Of a DNA stretch of 39,261 nucleotides, positions 16,961-24,159 are shown piece by piece. Origin of the DNA: Planctomycetota bacterium (lineage in GTDB: Bacteria; Planctomycetota; Phycisphaerae; Phycisphaerales; SM1A02); NCBI GenBank assembly GCA_014381555.1, contig JACNLO010000055.1:1-39261 (forward strand), in the 5' to 3' direction. The stretch's first letter is position 1, and the number at the start of each line of letters is the position of its first letter. The notes under the pieces were generated by a model. The model saw only the letters and a program-made list of their open reading frames with translations. It did not search any database and was not told the DNA's origin. The position numbers were made by a program, and so were the translations under genes.

Positions 16961-19036
16961 ATGTCTAATAAATATTTAACTTCACCCGTTCCAAGTAAGA
17001 AAATGCCAAAGGGTATTCCGTACATTATTGGAAACGAAGCGGCAGAACGGTTTAGTTTTTATGGAATGAAGGGGATTCTCGTTATCTTCATGACTCAGTA
17101 TTTGTTTATGTTGCCAGGATCTGGAACAGAGGCGATGTCTAAACCAGAAGCAATGGCTAATTACCATTTGTTTACTACTGCAGTATATTTCTTCCCAATT
17201 CTGGGTGCACTTCTTGCGGATATCGTCCTTGGGAAATATTTGACGATTATGATTTTGAGTGTTGTCTACTGTTTGGGGCACGGTGTACTTGCAATGATGG
17301 GCTCGACAGCTTGGCTCGAAATGTCACCCGGAATTGTTCTGGCTATTGGATTGGTTTTGATTTCGGTTGGCTCAGGTGGCATTAAGCCATGCGTTTCAGC
17401 ACATGTTGGTGATCAGTTTGGAAAGCAAAACGCTCGCTTACTGGAAAAAGTTTTTGGCTGGTTTTACTTTTCAATTAACACTGGAGCATTCTTGTCGACA
17501 ATGCTTACTCCGTGGCTTCTCGAATGGTACGGTCCACACTTGGCTTTTGGAGTTCCTGGAGTATTAATGGCAATCGCGACTATCGCGTTCTGGATGGGTC
17601 GTAATGTTTTTATTCATATTCCAGCTGGAGGCATGGATTGGTTTAAGGAAACTTTTTCGGGTGTTGGCTTAAAATCGATTTTAAAACTTGCAATCATCTT
17701 TATATTCATTGCAGTCTTTTGGGCGCTCTTTGATCAAACGGGTTCATCTTGGGTTTTGCAGGCAGAAGATTTAAACCGGAATTGGCTTGGTATGCACTGG
17801 CTATCTTCTCAAATTCAAGCAGTAAATCCAATTATGATTTTGATTTACATTCCAGTATTCCAATTTGTTGTGTACCCGCTGATTAATAAAGTTTGGAAGT
17901 TGACACCTATTCGAAAAATTTCGCTTGGCTTGTTTGTCATGGTCGCAGGTTTTGCGATGGTTGGTATGGTGCAAAGTTGGGTAGATGCTGGTGAACGCCC
18001 ATCTATCGGGTGGCAAGTTCTCGCGTATGCGATACTGACGGCATCTGAAGTAATGGTATCCATTACTGGGTTAGAGTTCGCTTACACACAAGCCCCAAAG
18101 AGAATGAAATCTGTCATCATGGCGCTCTTTTTAATGAGCATCTCACTTGGCAACTTGTTCACTGCTGGTGTTAATCACTTTATTATGGTTCCTGATGGTC
18201 TTAGCGATGCAAAATCTCTAGTTTCTAAATGGAGCAATAAAGAGACCTCGAGTGAAGATCGAGAAATTCAAGCATCTGAAAAAGGTATTTCGTACAAACA
18301 TCACGAAGACGGAGGATTTGAGTTGATTCTAAAAGGATGGGAAGAATCAATAGGAGATGATGATATTCGTGTTGGGTTTGCTCCTGATTTTGAACGGATT
18401 TCACTTGTAACTTCTGAAGTAGCCGTGATTGAAGGTGCCGTTGCGAAAATAGGAGAGTTTTGGGATGAAAATGATCGACTTCCATTTGCAGATGAAGGCG
18501 CAAATGCGATTCGAAATGAGCTAGACCCGTGGGGCAAGCCACTGCATTACCGCTTGGTTAATCGTAGTAATTTTGAGATTACAAGCGAGGGACCAGACAG
18601 TTTGTTTATGACTGAGAATGATGTTCGTGCTGAAGTTTCTGTTGAGTCACACACAGTTGAGCAACAAAATGAAATGGCTGAAGAGTATGTTGGTTCCTCA
18701 GAATCTTCCTTCTTTCATCCAAAATATTCATGGCTGGTTGTTCGACAAGCAGAAATTGATGCTGAAAAAGCAGGAAGCAGCCCATCAAATTGGGAAAGCT
18801 TTGTTTCTGAAGCATCCTCAGAAGAGAAAACAGTTATAGCAAAACAGAACCACGACTTCAATATTGTTTGGCAAGTTGGAGGAGCAACAACTCTCGCTGG
18901 TGCAGCATACTTTGAGTTTTTCACATGGTTGATGCTTGGAACTGCGATCATCTTTGTCATCGTTGGATACTTCTACGTACCCAAAACGTATATCCAAGAC
19001 GAAGGTATGATTGCAGCAGCAGCGACTCTAGAGTAG
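16961..19036 (+). CDS. POT/PTR-family peptide transporter with a pseudopilin-like insert
   Basis: A proton-coupled di/tripeptide transporter of the inner membrane, 691 residues where 450-550 is usual. The N-terminal half shows the ExxER motif in IGNEAAERFSFYGMKGILV and the PTR2 signature GWFYFSINTGAFLS; the helices match the POT fold. Residues about 415-630 are a soluble insert before the last helix, FFTWLMLGTAIIFVIVGYFYV. Inside it, residues 492-546 contain FWDENDRLPF, LDPWGKPLHYRL and ITSEGPD, matching the C-terminal region of GspG-type pseudopilins (yr.d.g.yP ... DPWGnpY.Y ... SlGaD). No frameshift or stop separates the parts. It is the last gene of the three-gene unit and converges on the lipoprotein gene with a 5-bp gap. 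Confidence 0.9.
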   Translation: MSNKYLTSPVPSKKMPKGIPYIIGNEAAERFSFYGMKGILVIFMTQYLFMLPGSGTEAMSKPEAMANYHLFTTAVYFFPILGALLADIVLGKYLTIMILSVVYCLGHGVLAMMGSTAWLEMSPGIVLAIGLVLISVGSGGIKPCVSAHVGDQFGKQNARLLEKVFGWFYFSINTGAFLSTMLTPWLLEWYGPHLAFGVPGVLMAIATIAFWMGRNVFIHIPAGGMDWFKETFSGVGLKSILKLAIIFIFIAVFWALFDQTGSSWVLQAEDLNRNWLGMHWLSSQIQAVNPIMILIYIPVFQFVVYPLINKVWKLTPIRKISLGLFVMVAGFAMVGMVQSWVDAGERPSIGWQVLAYAILTASEVMVSITGLEFAYTQAPKRMKSVIMALFLMSISLGNLFTAGVNHFIMVPDGLSDAKSLVSKWSNKETSSEDREIQASEKGISYKHHEDGGFELILKGWEESIGDDDIRVGFAPDFERISLVTSEVAVIEGAVAKIGEFWDENDRLPFADEGANAIRNELDPWGKPLHYRLVNRSNFEITSEGPDSLFMTENDVRAEVSVESHTVEQQNEMAEEYVGSSESSFFHPKYSWLVVRQAEIDAEKAGSSPSNWESFVSEASSEEKTVIAKQNHDFNIVWQVGGATTLAGAAYFEFFTWLMLGTAIIFVIVGYFYVPKTYIQDEGMIAAAATLE

Positions 19037-19041
19037 TGCTT

Positions 19042-20196
19042 TTATTGTCCTAAGTTAATTGCACGAATTTGAAGACGATTGCCTTCTGGAATAAGCATGT
19101 AATGTGTCCACTGATTCGATGTTGTTGCGATAGGAATTGCAAGTCGGTTTCGAATGTGGACACCTTCTTCTTCCCCTAAAGTTTGGCGAACGATTCGATT
19201 ATCTGTTGCAACGAGCCACGAGCCATCAAAAACCGGAGTTGCGGCAACGCTTTGATTGAGGAGGGCTACGGTTTCCATGGCCTTACTTGGTTGCCATACA
19301 ATCATTCGTTGCTTCATGGGATGATAAAAGGCATGGGATTCATGCCATGGTGCGGTTGAATTTGTTGTTGCAATTTGCCAGACCAATTCACGGGTCGCAC
19401 CGGTTTCGAGAATAGGTAGAGAAAGTGCGGTGAGTAGGGGGTCTCTTGCGTTCAGATCCAACTCGATTAGGCTAAGTTTTCCATTTTGAATACGAAATAC
19501 GCGAAGGCGATCTATGCCTATGAATATTGGCATAAGCCAGTCACTTTTTCCATCGTCAATGACACGTTGACCTCTGAGAGTTTTTACAACAAGATGAAAG
19601 CGTTGCTCATCGAGTCCCCTACGTGACCACGCAATATCATCAATTGCATTAATCGTTGGGAAAGCGTTGATATGTTCATCTGAAACAATCCAACGTAGAT
19701 TTCCGGTTGCCCAATCTAATTTTCCAATCCATCTACCCAGCTCACCCTTTGGCGCCTCAACCAAACAGTGTCGGCTATTTGCGGATCGTGTGAGAATCAG
19801 ACCTTTTTGGCTAATGTGAATTGGCGAGATGTGCTTGCCTTCAAGCGGATCAATAGAATGAAGTTCAAGGGTTGTTGAGTTTTGTGCTGCGTTGTTGTCA
19901 CCACAAAGAGTTTTAATCGTTGGAGCATTGCCAAGCTGGACCGCGGCGTGCAATCCATTTGGCGAAAATACAGGAAGACTAAACCTATCCCATGGTAACA
20001 GGCCAGCAGACCAATCAATTTCTGTTGAGGTAGAAATCGTAGCATTAATAGGCTTTACGGTGTTTTGTAGAGTCTTGAGTGCAGCAGTTTTACTTTTTAT
20101 GCTTACTTTAGGATGATCTGTTTTTTGAGTGTTTCCGCAAGCGTATAGAGCAAGTGCAACGAGTCCAATCACAAGATGCTTCCAATGTAACGGCAT
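19042..20196 (-). CDS. lipoprotein encoded directly after the secretin, possible beta-propeller
   Basis: A 384-residue protein with a lipoprotein signal: GLVALALYACG, with the lipid-bearing Cys at residue 20. The rest is beta-rich, with recurring blocks that pair a Trp or Asp turn with strands (LGRWIGKLDWATGNLRWIVS, VFDGSWLVATDNRIV). I read this as possibly a degenerate WD/PQQ-type propeller, with low certainty. It starts 11 bp after the gspD stop, so it is probably cotranscribed with the secretin. Its size and pattern differ from the small GspS/AspS pilotins. It may help secretin targeting, or it may be unrelated. I could not assign a family. Confidence 0.75.
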   Translation of the reverse strand: MPLHWKHLVIGLVALALYACGNTQKTDHPKVSIKSKTAALKTLQNTVKPINATISTSTEIDWSAGLLPWDRFSLPVFSPNGLHAAVQLGNAPTIKTLCGDNNAAQNSTTLELHSIDPLEGKHISPIHISQKGLILTRSANSRHCLVEAPKGELGRWIGKLDWATGNLRWIVSDEHINAFPTINAIDDIAWSRRGLDEQRFHLVVKTLRGQRVIDDGKSDWLMPIFIGIDRLRVFRIQNGKLSLIELDLNARDPLLTALSLPILETGATRELVWQIATTNSTAPWHESHAFYHPMKQRMIVWQPSKAMETVALLNQSVAATPVFDGSWLVATDNRIVRQTLGEEEGVHIRNRLAIPIATTSNQWTHYMLIPEGNRLQIRAINLGQ

Positions 20197-20207
20197 GATT
20201 TTATATG

Positions 20208-22757
20208 TTACTGGCCTGGAGTGAAATCCGAAGCAGGATGACGTAATCGTTTTGACAAGAAATCATCATCAGTACTCATATGCTGTCGTTGATTGTCAAT
20301 AGGAAGAGAAATCTCTTGCAATCGTTCGAGATATTCTCTGTTGTATTCTGCAGAATTTGGAATTGTTCTATCAACAATTACAGGTGTAATGAAAACAAGT
20401 AGTTCTTCTCGAAGAGTGGCGTCATCAACAGAAGAAAATAGCTCTCCGATGAGTGGGATATCTCCAAGAAGTGGAACCTTGCGTTTTACTTTTGATTCGC
20501 TTTCTTTCAATATGCCACCAATGAGAACTGTTTCACCATTATGCAATTGAACTTGGCTACGAACTTGTCGTCGTGAGAAAATTGGGTTTTGTCCTGCTCC
20601 ACCACTATCGCTAAGTACATCAGAGAGTTCTACGTTAATGGTCAAGTCGATATCACCGTGAGAAGTGATACGAGGCCGGACATTGAGCATGACGCCGACA
20701 TCCCTGTATTCAAAACCTCCCTCAACACCAACATTTGTTGCGGTAGATGTAGTTTGTACAGGAACTTCTGATCCATTGAAAAAGATTGATTCTTGGTTGT
20801 CAGAAGTAAATGTTTTTGGTTGCTGAATAATTCGAACATTAGTAAGTTGGTTTAGTGCATCAAGCGCAACGCCAACATTGTTGTTCAGCGCGCCAAGAGT
20901 AAAGACTCCACCACCTTCAAATAGTCCACTGAAGATATCTGTAACTCTTCCAGTCAAGTCACCATTGATGCCAATAGAATTTTCGCCACTTCCCGAAACC
21001 CTTGAGCCCCATCGTAGCCCGAGCTCTAAATCATCAGTTAGGGTCACTGCTGCGATGGTCGCAGAAATCATCACTTGTCGTGTTGGTTGGTCAAACTTGC
21101 TAATGACATCCACGATTGATTGTATGTAGGCAGGAGGGGCAAGAATTGCAATTGCATTTTGTCTCACGATTGGTACGAGACGTATCTTTGAAATGAGAGA
21201 AGATTCTGGAGATTGGTCGTCGGAATTTGCGCCACCTTGTTGCCAAGGGAATGTCATTTGTCCACCAGTTTCGTTATCAACTCCCGCAGCGGAATCGGTA
21301 AAGCCCTCGCCGGATAATCCCGTGTCTGGTTCATTAATGGTTGCGGTTACACCAGAGGGAGAAAGAAGGGCGTTCAATTCTTGACTCAATGAAACGGCAT
21401 TAGCGTGTTTGAGTTCTATAATTTGTGGTAGGCCTACGTCTGATGGTTGATCAAGTGATTCGATAATTGAATCTAAAAACCCAAAACTTTCTTCGGTCTT
21501 TGATAAAACTAACAGTGCGTTTTTATCTGGATATGCTTCAAAACGATAGACTCCACTAATTGCCTGCCCAACGTCGGCACGTTGGTTTTGCCCGGCACGG
21601 GAAGACCCTCCGCCACCAGAAGAAGACCCATCTCCTAAAATTTCTTGGAGCAAGTTCCGAATTTTTATTGGATCGCTATATTCCAACACATACATTTTGC
21701 TAGTTTCAGTTGGTCTTGGTAAATCCCATTCACTTTGAATCAAAGTTTGGACTTCTTCCATTACATCTGGCTCCGCTTGCACAGTAACGGAGTTTTGTTG
21801 CATATTTACTGTGAGCCGAAGTTCCACTTGGTTATCAGTTGAAGAAGGTGTGGTACGACTTTGTTGTTGATTTCTGTTTCCACTAACTCTAGATTGGGAG
21901 GAACTTGCTCCTGATTCTTCGAATAAGTCTAAAATATTATTAGAAATTTCAGAAGCATCTGCGTATTTCAGACGAAACGTTTTTAATTTTCCCGATCGCC
22001 AGATGCGATCGAGTTGATCTATTAAGTCTTGAATTTGTTGGCAAAGACCAATATCTCCAAGTAATACAAGTTGGTTAGAATCTGGATATACGGTAAGTGA
22101 ACCGTAGTCAGGGAATAGTTCGTTTATTCGATCACCGATAACTTGAGCTTCAGTTCGTTCAACTGTAAAAACTTTAATGACAATGGTTCCTCGATCTTGT
22201 CGAACCATTACGTCGTCATCAACACCAAGCACTGGGATGTCACCTATATCACTGAGCATCGAATCTAATGGTCCAATGATGATCATGTCTTCTCGTTCGA
22301 TAACTCCAACTTGGTTCAGGCGAAACGCTTGAAAGAGTAAGTCAAGGGCCATGCCACGATCGATTGGCTCATCATTACGAAGGGTGATTTTTTTTGCGCG
22401 GAGTGAACTTGTATTAACAGGTATCACAACTTTTCCAGTTGTCTGTGCAATGAAACCAAGTGTTTCGTCTATAGAAACATCATCAAATGCAAGAATAACT
22501 GAACCACCTGGAATTTCACGGCGTAGAGGTGAACGAGTTAATGGGGATTCGTTGTCAGTAATAATGGCTGAATCTACTTCGAGTTCTGTGGACTCACCAG
22601 TGCCATCTGTAGATGCCTCGTCTGATTCTTGGTCGGTATCAGAATAATCAATAATTGGTGCAGCTTCTGGCGCAGGTCGTTCTTGTGCGATTGCCTCCGT
22701 ACTCAATGCAAGAATGATGATGGCAAGGTTGAAATGTAGTAATTTTTTAAAACTCAC
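20208..22757 (-). CDS. gspD: type II secretion system secretin
   Basis: The outer-membrane channel of the type II secretion system, 849 residues against about 650-700 in classic GspD. A signal peptide (residues 1-24, ending TEAIAQ) is followed by an acidic linker. An N0/STN domain comes next (about 75-160), then about four N1-type ring repeats, for example VFTVERTEAQVIGDRINELF, LKYADASEISNNILDLFEES, LEYSDPIKIRNLLQEIL and LKHANAVSLSQELNALL. The C-terminal secretin domain carries YRDVGVMLNVRPRIT, GETVLIGGILKES and KVPLLGDIPLIGELF. Low-complexity Ser/Gln/Gly loops interrupt the ring domains. The start is GTG (22757) with AAGGA seven bases upstream. A separate promoter precedes it. Confidence 0.96.
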   Translation of the reverse strand: MSFKKLLHFNLAIIILALSTEAIAQERPAPEAAPIIDYSDTDQESDEASTDGTGESTELEVDSAIITDNESPLTRSPLRREIPGGSVILAFDDVSIDETLGFIAQTTGKVVIPVNTSSLRAKKITLRNDEPIDRGMALDLLFQAFRLNQVGVIEREDMIIIGPLDSMLSDIGDIPVLGVDDDVMVRQDRGTIVIKVFTVERTEAQVIGDRINELFPDYGSLTVYPDSNQLVLLGDIGLCQQIQDLIDQLDRIWRSGKLKTFRLKYADASEISNNILDLFEESGASSSQSRVSGNRNQQQSRTTPSSTDNQVELRLTVNMQQNSVTVQAEPDVMEEVQTLIQSEWDLPRPTETSKMYVLEYSDPIKIRNLLQEILGDGSSSGGGGSSRAGQNQRADVGQAISGVYRFEAYPDKNALLVLSKTEESFGFLDSIIESLDQPSDVGLPQIIELKHANAVSLSQELNALLSPSGVTATINEPDTGLSGEGFTDSAAGVDNETGGQMTFPWQQGGANSDDQSPESSLISKIRLVPIVRQNAIAILAPPAYIQSIVDVISKFDQPTRQVMISATIAAVTLTDDLELGLRWGSRVSGSGENSIGINGDLTGRVTDIFSGLFEGGGVFTLGALNNNVGVALDALNQLTNVRIIQQPKTFTSDNQESIFFNGSEVPVQTTSTATNVGVEGGFEYRDVGVMLNVRPRITSHGDIDLTINVELSDVLSDSGGAGQNPIFSRRQVRSQVQLHNGETVLIGGILKESESKVKRKVPLLGDIPLIGELFSSVDDATLREELLVFITPVIVDRTIPNSAEYNREYLERLQEISLPIDNQRQHMSTDDDFLSKRLRHPASDFTPGQ

Positions 22758-22798
22758 TCTAGAATCCTTCTCTGCTTTTTCATCAGGGGAATGCTGAT

Positions 22799-22817
22799 TT
22801 ACTCAGTCAGAGAGTAA
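22799..22817. promoter_or_regulatory. small dyad in the gspD leader
   Basis: TTACTC (22799-22804) and GAGTAA (22812-22817) form a perfect 6-bp dyad with a 7-bp centre. It lies about 45 bp upstream of the gspD GTG and downstream of the proposed promoter. It could be an operator or a leader hairpin; a dyad this short can also arise by chance. Confidence 0.25.
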
Positions 22818-22862
22818 CGCGACGAGGGTGAAAATATTACGCAGATAATTGGCATGGGATGA

Positions 22863-22891
22863 ATATAAACCTATCGGACTTCCATCGGCAA
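22863..22891 (-). promoter_or_regulatory. sigma70-like promoter for gspD and the lipoprotein gene
   Basis: On the minus strand TTGCCG (22891-22886) is followed after exactly 17 bp by TTATAT (22868-22863). It lies between the terminator after the gspC-like gene and the gspD start, leaving a leader of about 100 nt. Position and spacing both fit. Confidence 0.5.
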
Positions 22892-22912
22892 AATGCGTTG
22901 AATTAAGATAGA

Positions 22913-22932
22913 AAAGAGGGATTGCCCTCTCT
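22913..22932 (-). terminator. intrinsic terminator after the gspC-like gene
   Basis: On the minus strand an 8-bp stem (AGAGAGGG with CCCTCTTT, one G-U pair) has a CAAT loop and runs into a T-rich stretch, TCTATCTT. It lies about 35 bp after the stop of the gspC-like gene and before the gspD promoter, so it probably separates the secretin transcript from the main gsp operon. Confidence 0.65.
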
Positions 22933-22966
22933 TCAATGAAGTGGACCGTAAATTGGGGGAAGGAGG

Positions 22967-23566
22967 TTAACTTTCAACTTCTTCTAAGAAGTTATCAGAC
23001 ACTACTGGTGGAGCGTCTTGTCGAAAAAAAGGTTCTTCATTCGTAAATAGATCGATTGGATATTCGCCGCCTCGGTGCTCAACAGTTACGATTGAAGGTG
23101 GGGTGGTTTTTATGACTTTGAGCCCATCTTGTTCTTCGCCAACTTTAAGTCTAATAACAGAATCGTTCCCAGCACCACGGAACCATGCTTCTTCGCCAAT
23201 AATTGCGATAAGAGGAGGACCCATATACATAGGCGGAGGTGGTGGTGGTCCCAAGACAATTGGTTCCGCTGGTTCTGGTACGGGATCTCTTTTTGGTGGA
23301 GGTGGAGGAGGTTCTCGGTGTACAGCAATTTGAATTGGAGTAAAAAAAGCTGATCTTCCGTTGAACCGAGCAATGTCAACTAAAATTTGCTCATTATATT
23401 TTGTTACAAGTTGCTCACTCTTAGAAGTAGTTGGAGTGGAAACTTCACTTTGATTCAATAGCGGTGATGCGACGGTTGTTACTGCATATGCACAAAATAG
23501 AATGATGACAATAATCGAAGCAATGCTCCATCCCAGAGGACCACGAAGTGTTTGTATTTCTTTCAT
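22967..23566 (-). CDS. GspC-like type II secretion inner-membrane protein
   Basis: A 199-residue protein with a short cytoplasmic N-terminus, one membrane helix (GWSIASIIVIILFCAYAVTTV), a proline-rich linker (EPPPPPPKRDP and LGPPPPPPMYMGPP) and a beta domain near residues 115-180. That domain resembles the homology region of GspC: PPLIAIIGEEAWFRG, then IRLKVGEEQDGLKVIKT and VTVEHRGGEYPIDLF. In GspC this region contacts the N0 domain of the secretin. No PDZ or coiled-coil end is present. The ATG at 23566 overlaps the previous stop as TAATG, which I prefer to an upstream in-frame codon at 23602. Assignment rests on topology, domain pattern and position. Confidence 0.7.
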   Translation of the reverse strand: MKEIQTLRGPLGWSIASIIVIILFCAYAVTTVASPLLNQSEVSTPTTSKSEQLVTKYNEQILVDIARFNGRSAFFTPIQIAVHREPPPPPPKRDPVPEPAEPIVLGPPPPPPMYMGPPLIAIIGEEAWFRGAGNDSVIRLKVGEEQDGLKVIKTTPPSIVTVEHRGGEYPIDLFTNEEPFFRQDAPPVVSDNFLEEVES

Positions 23567-24159
23567 TATTTTCCTCTCCGATTTGCAGTGGAAACTACCC
23601 ACGCCTCAACCGAAAGGTCAACACGAATGAACCGGCCACCTTGCCTTGTGAATCGAACATCAGAAACGACATCAATCCAAGGGCTGCTTTCTAGTTCAGA
23701 GATAACATTCAATACTTCTTCCTGTGATGCTTCGAATCGAATATCACCAATAACTTGTTCGATATGTTCGTTTGCAGAAACAATCCCAGGGAGTGAACCA
23801 GATTTCATGCGACTTGTTTTCGTACGAGTATACTCGTCATTTTCAACATCATGATTACTTAGTATGTTGTGAACTGCTTCAGTGAGCGCAGCCGCTCCTT
23901 CACTTTTACTACGAGGGAGTTCCACTTCGCCAAAAGATGAAATTGCATTTTTAACTTTTGAAGTAAATGTGGTTGGAAGTTGAATTTCTTTTATCTGTCG
24001 TTCTTTTGTTGCGACTTGTGTAGACCAATCAACTCCCATTTCAGCAATGGTGGCGTCCCAAATGAGAAACGCGATTGTAAGTGTGCCTGCCCAGAACGCC
24101 CACTGCATGGCACGAGACCATGTAGAAACTTGATTAAGAGCATTTTGTATGCCAAACAT
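23566..24159 (-). CDS. GspM-like type II secretion assembly protein
   Basis: A 197-residue bitopic protein: about 18 cytoplasmic residues, one helix (MQWAFWAGTLTIAFLIWDAT), a helical or coiled segment, and a ferredoxin-like end seen as FEASQEEVLNVISELESSPW then VSDVRFTRQGGRFIRVDLSV. This is the layout of GspM/PilO, which partners GspL in the inner-membrane platform. The sequence match is weak, as is usual for this family, and the gene order after the gspL-like gene supports the call. It overlaps both neighbours by one base (TAATG at each junction). Confidence 0.7.
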   Translation of the reverse strand: MFGIQNALNQVSTWSRAMQWAFWAGTLTIAFLIWDATIAEMGVDWSTQVATKERQIKEIQLPTTFTSKVKNAISSFGEVELPRSKSEGAAALTEAVHNILSNHDVENDEYTRTKTSRMKSGSLPGIVSANEHIEQVIGDIRFEASQEEVLNVISELESSPWIDVVSDVRFTRQGGRFIRVDLSVEAWVVSTANRRGK

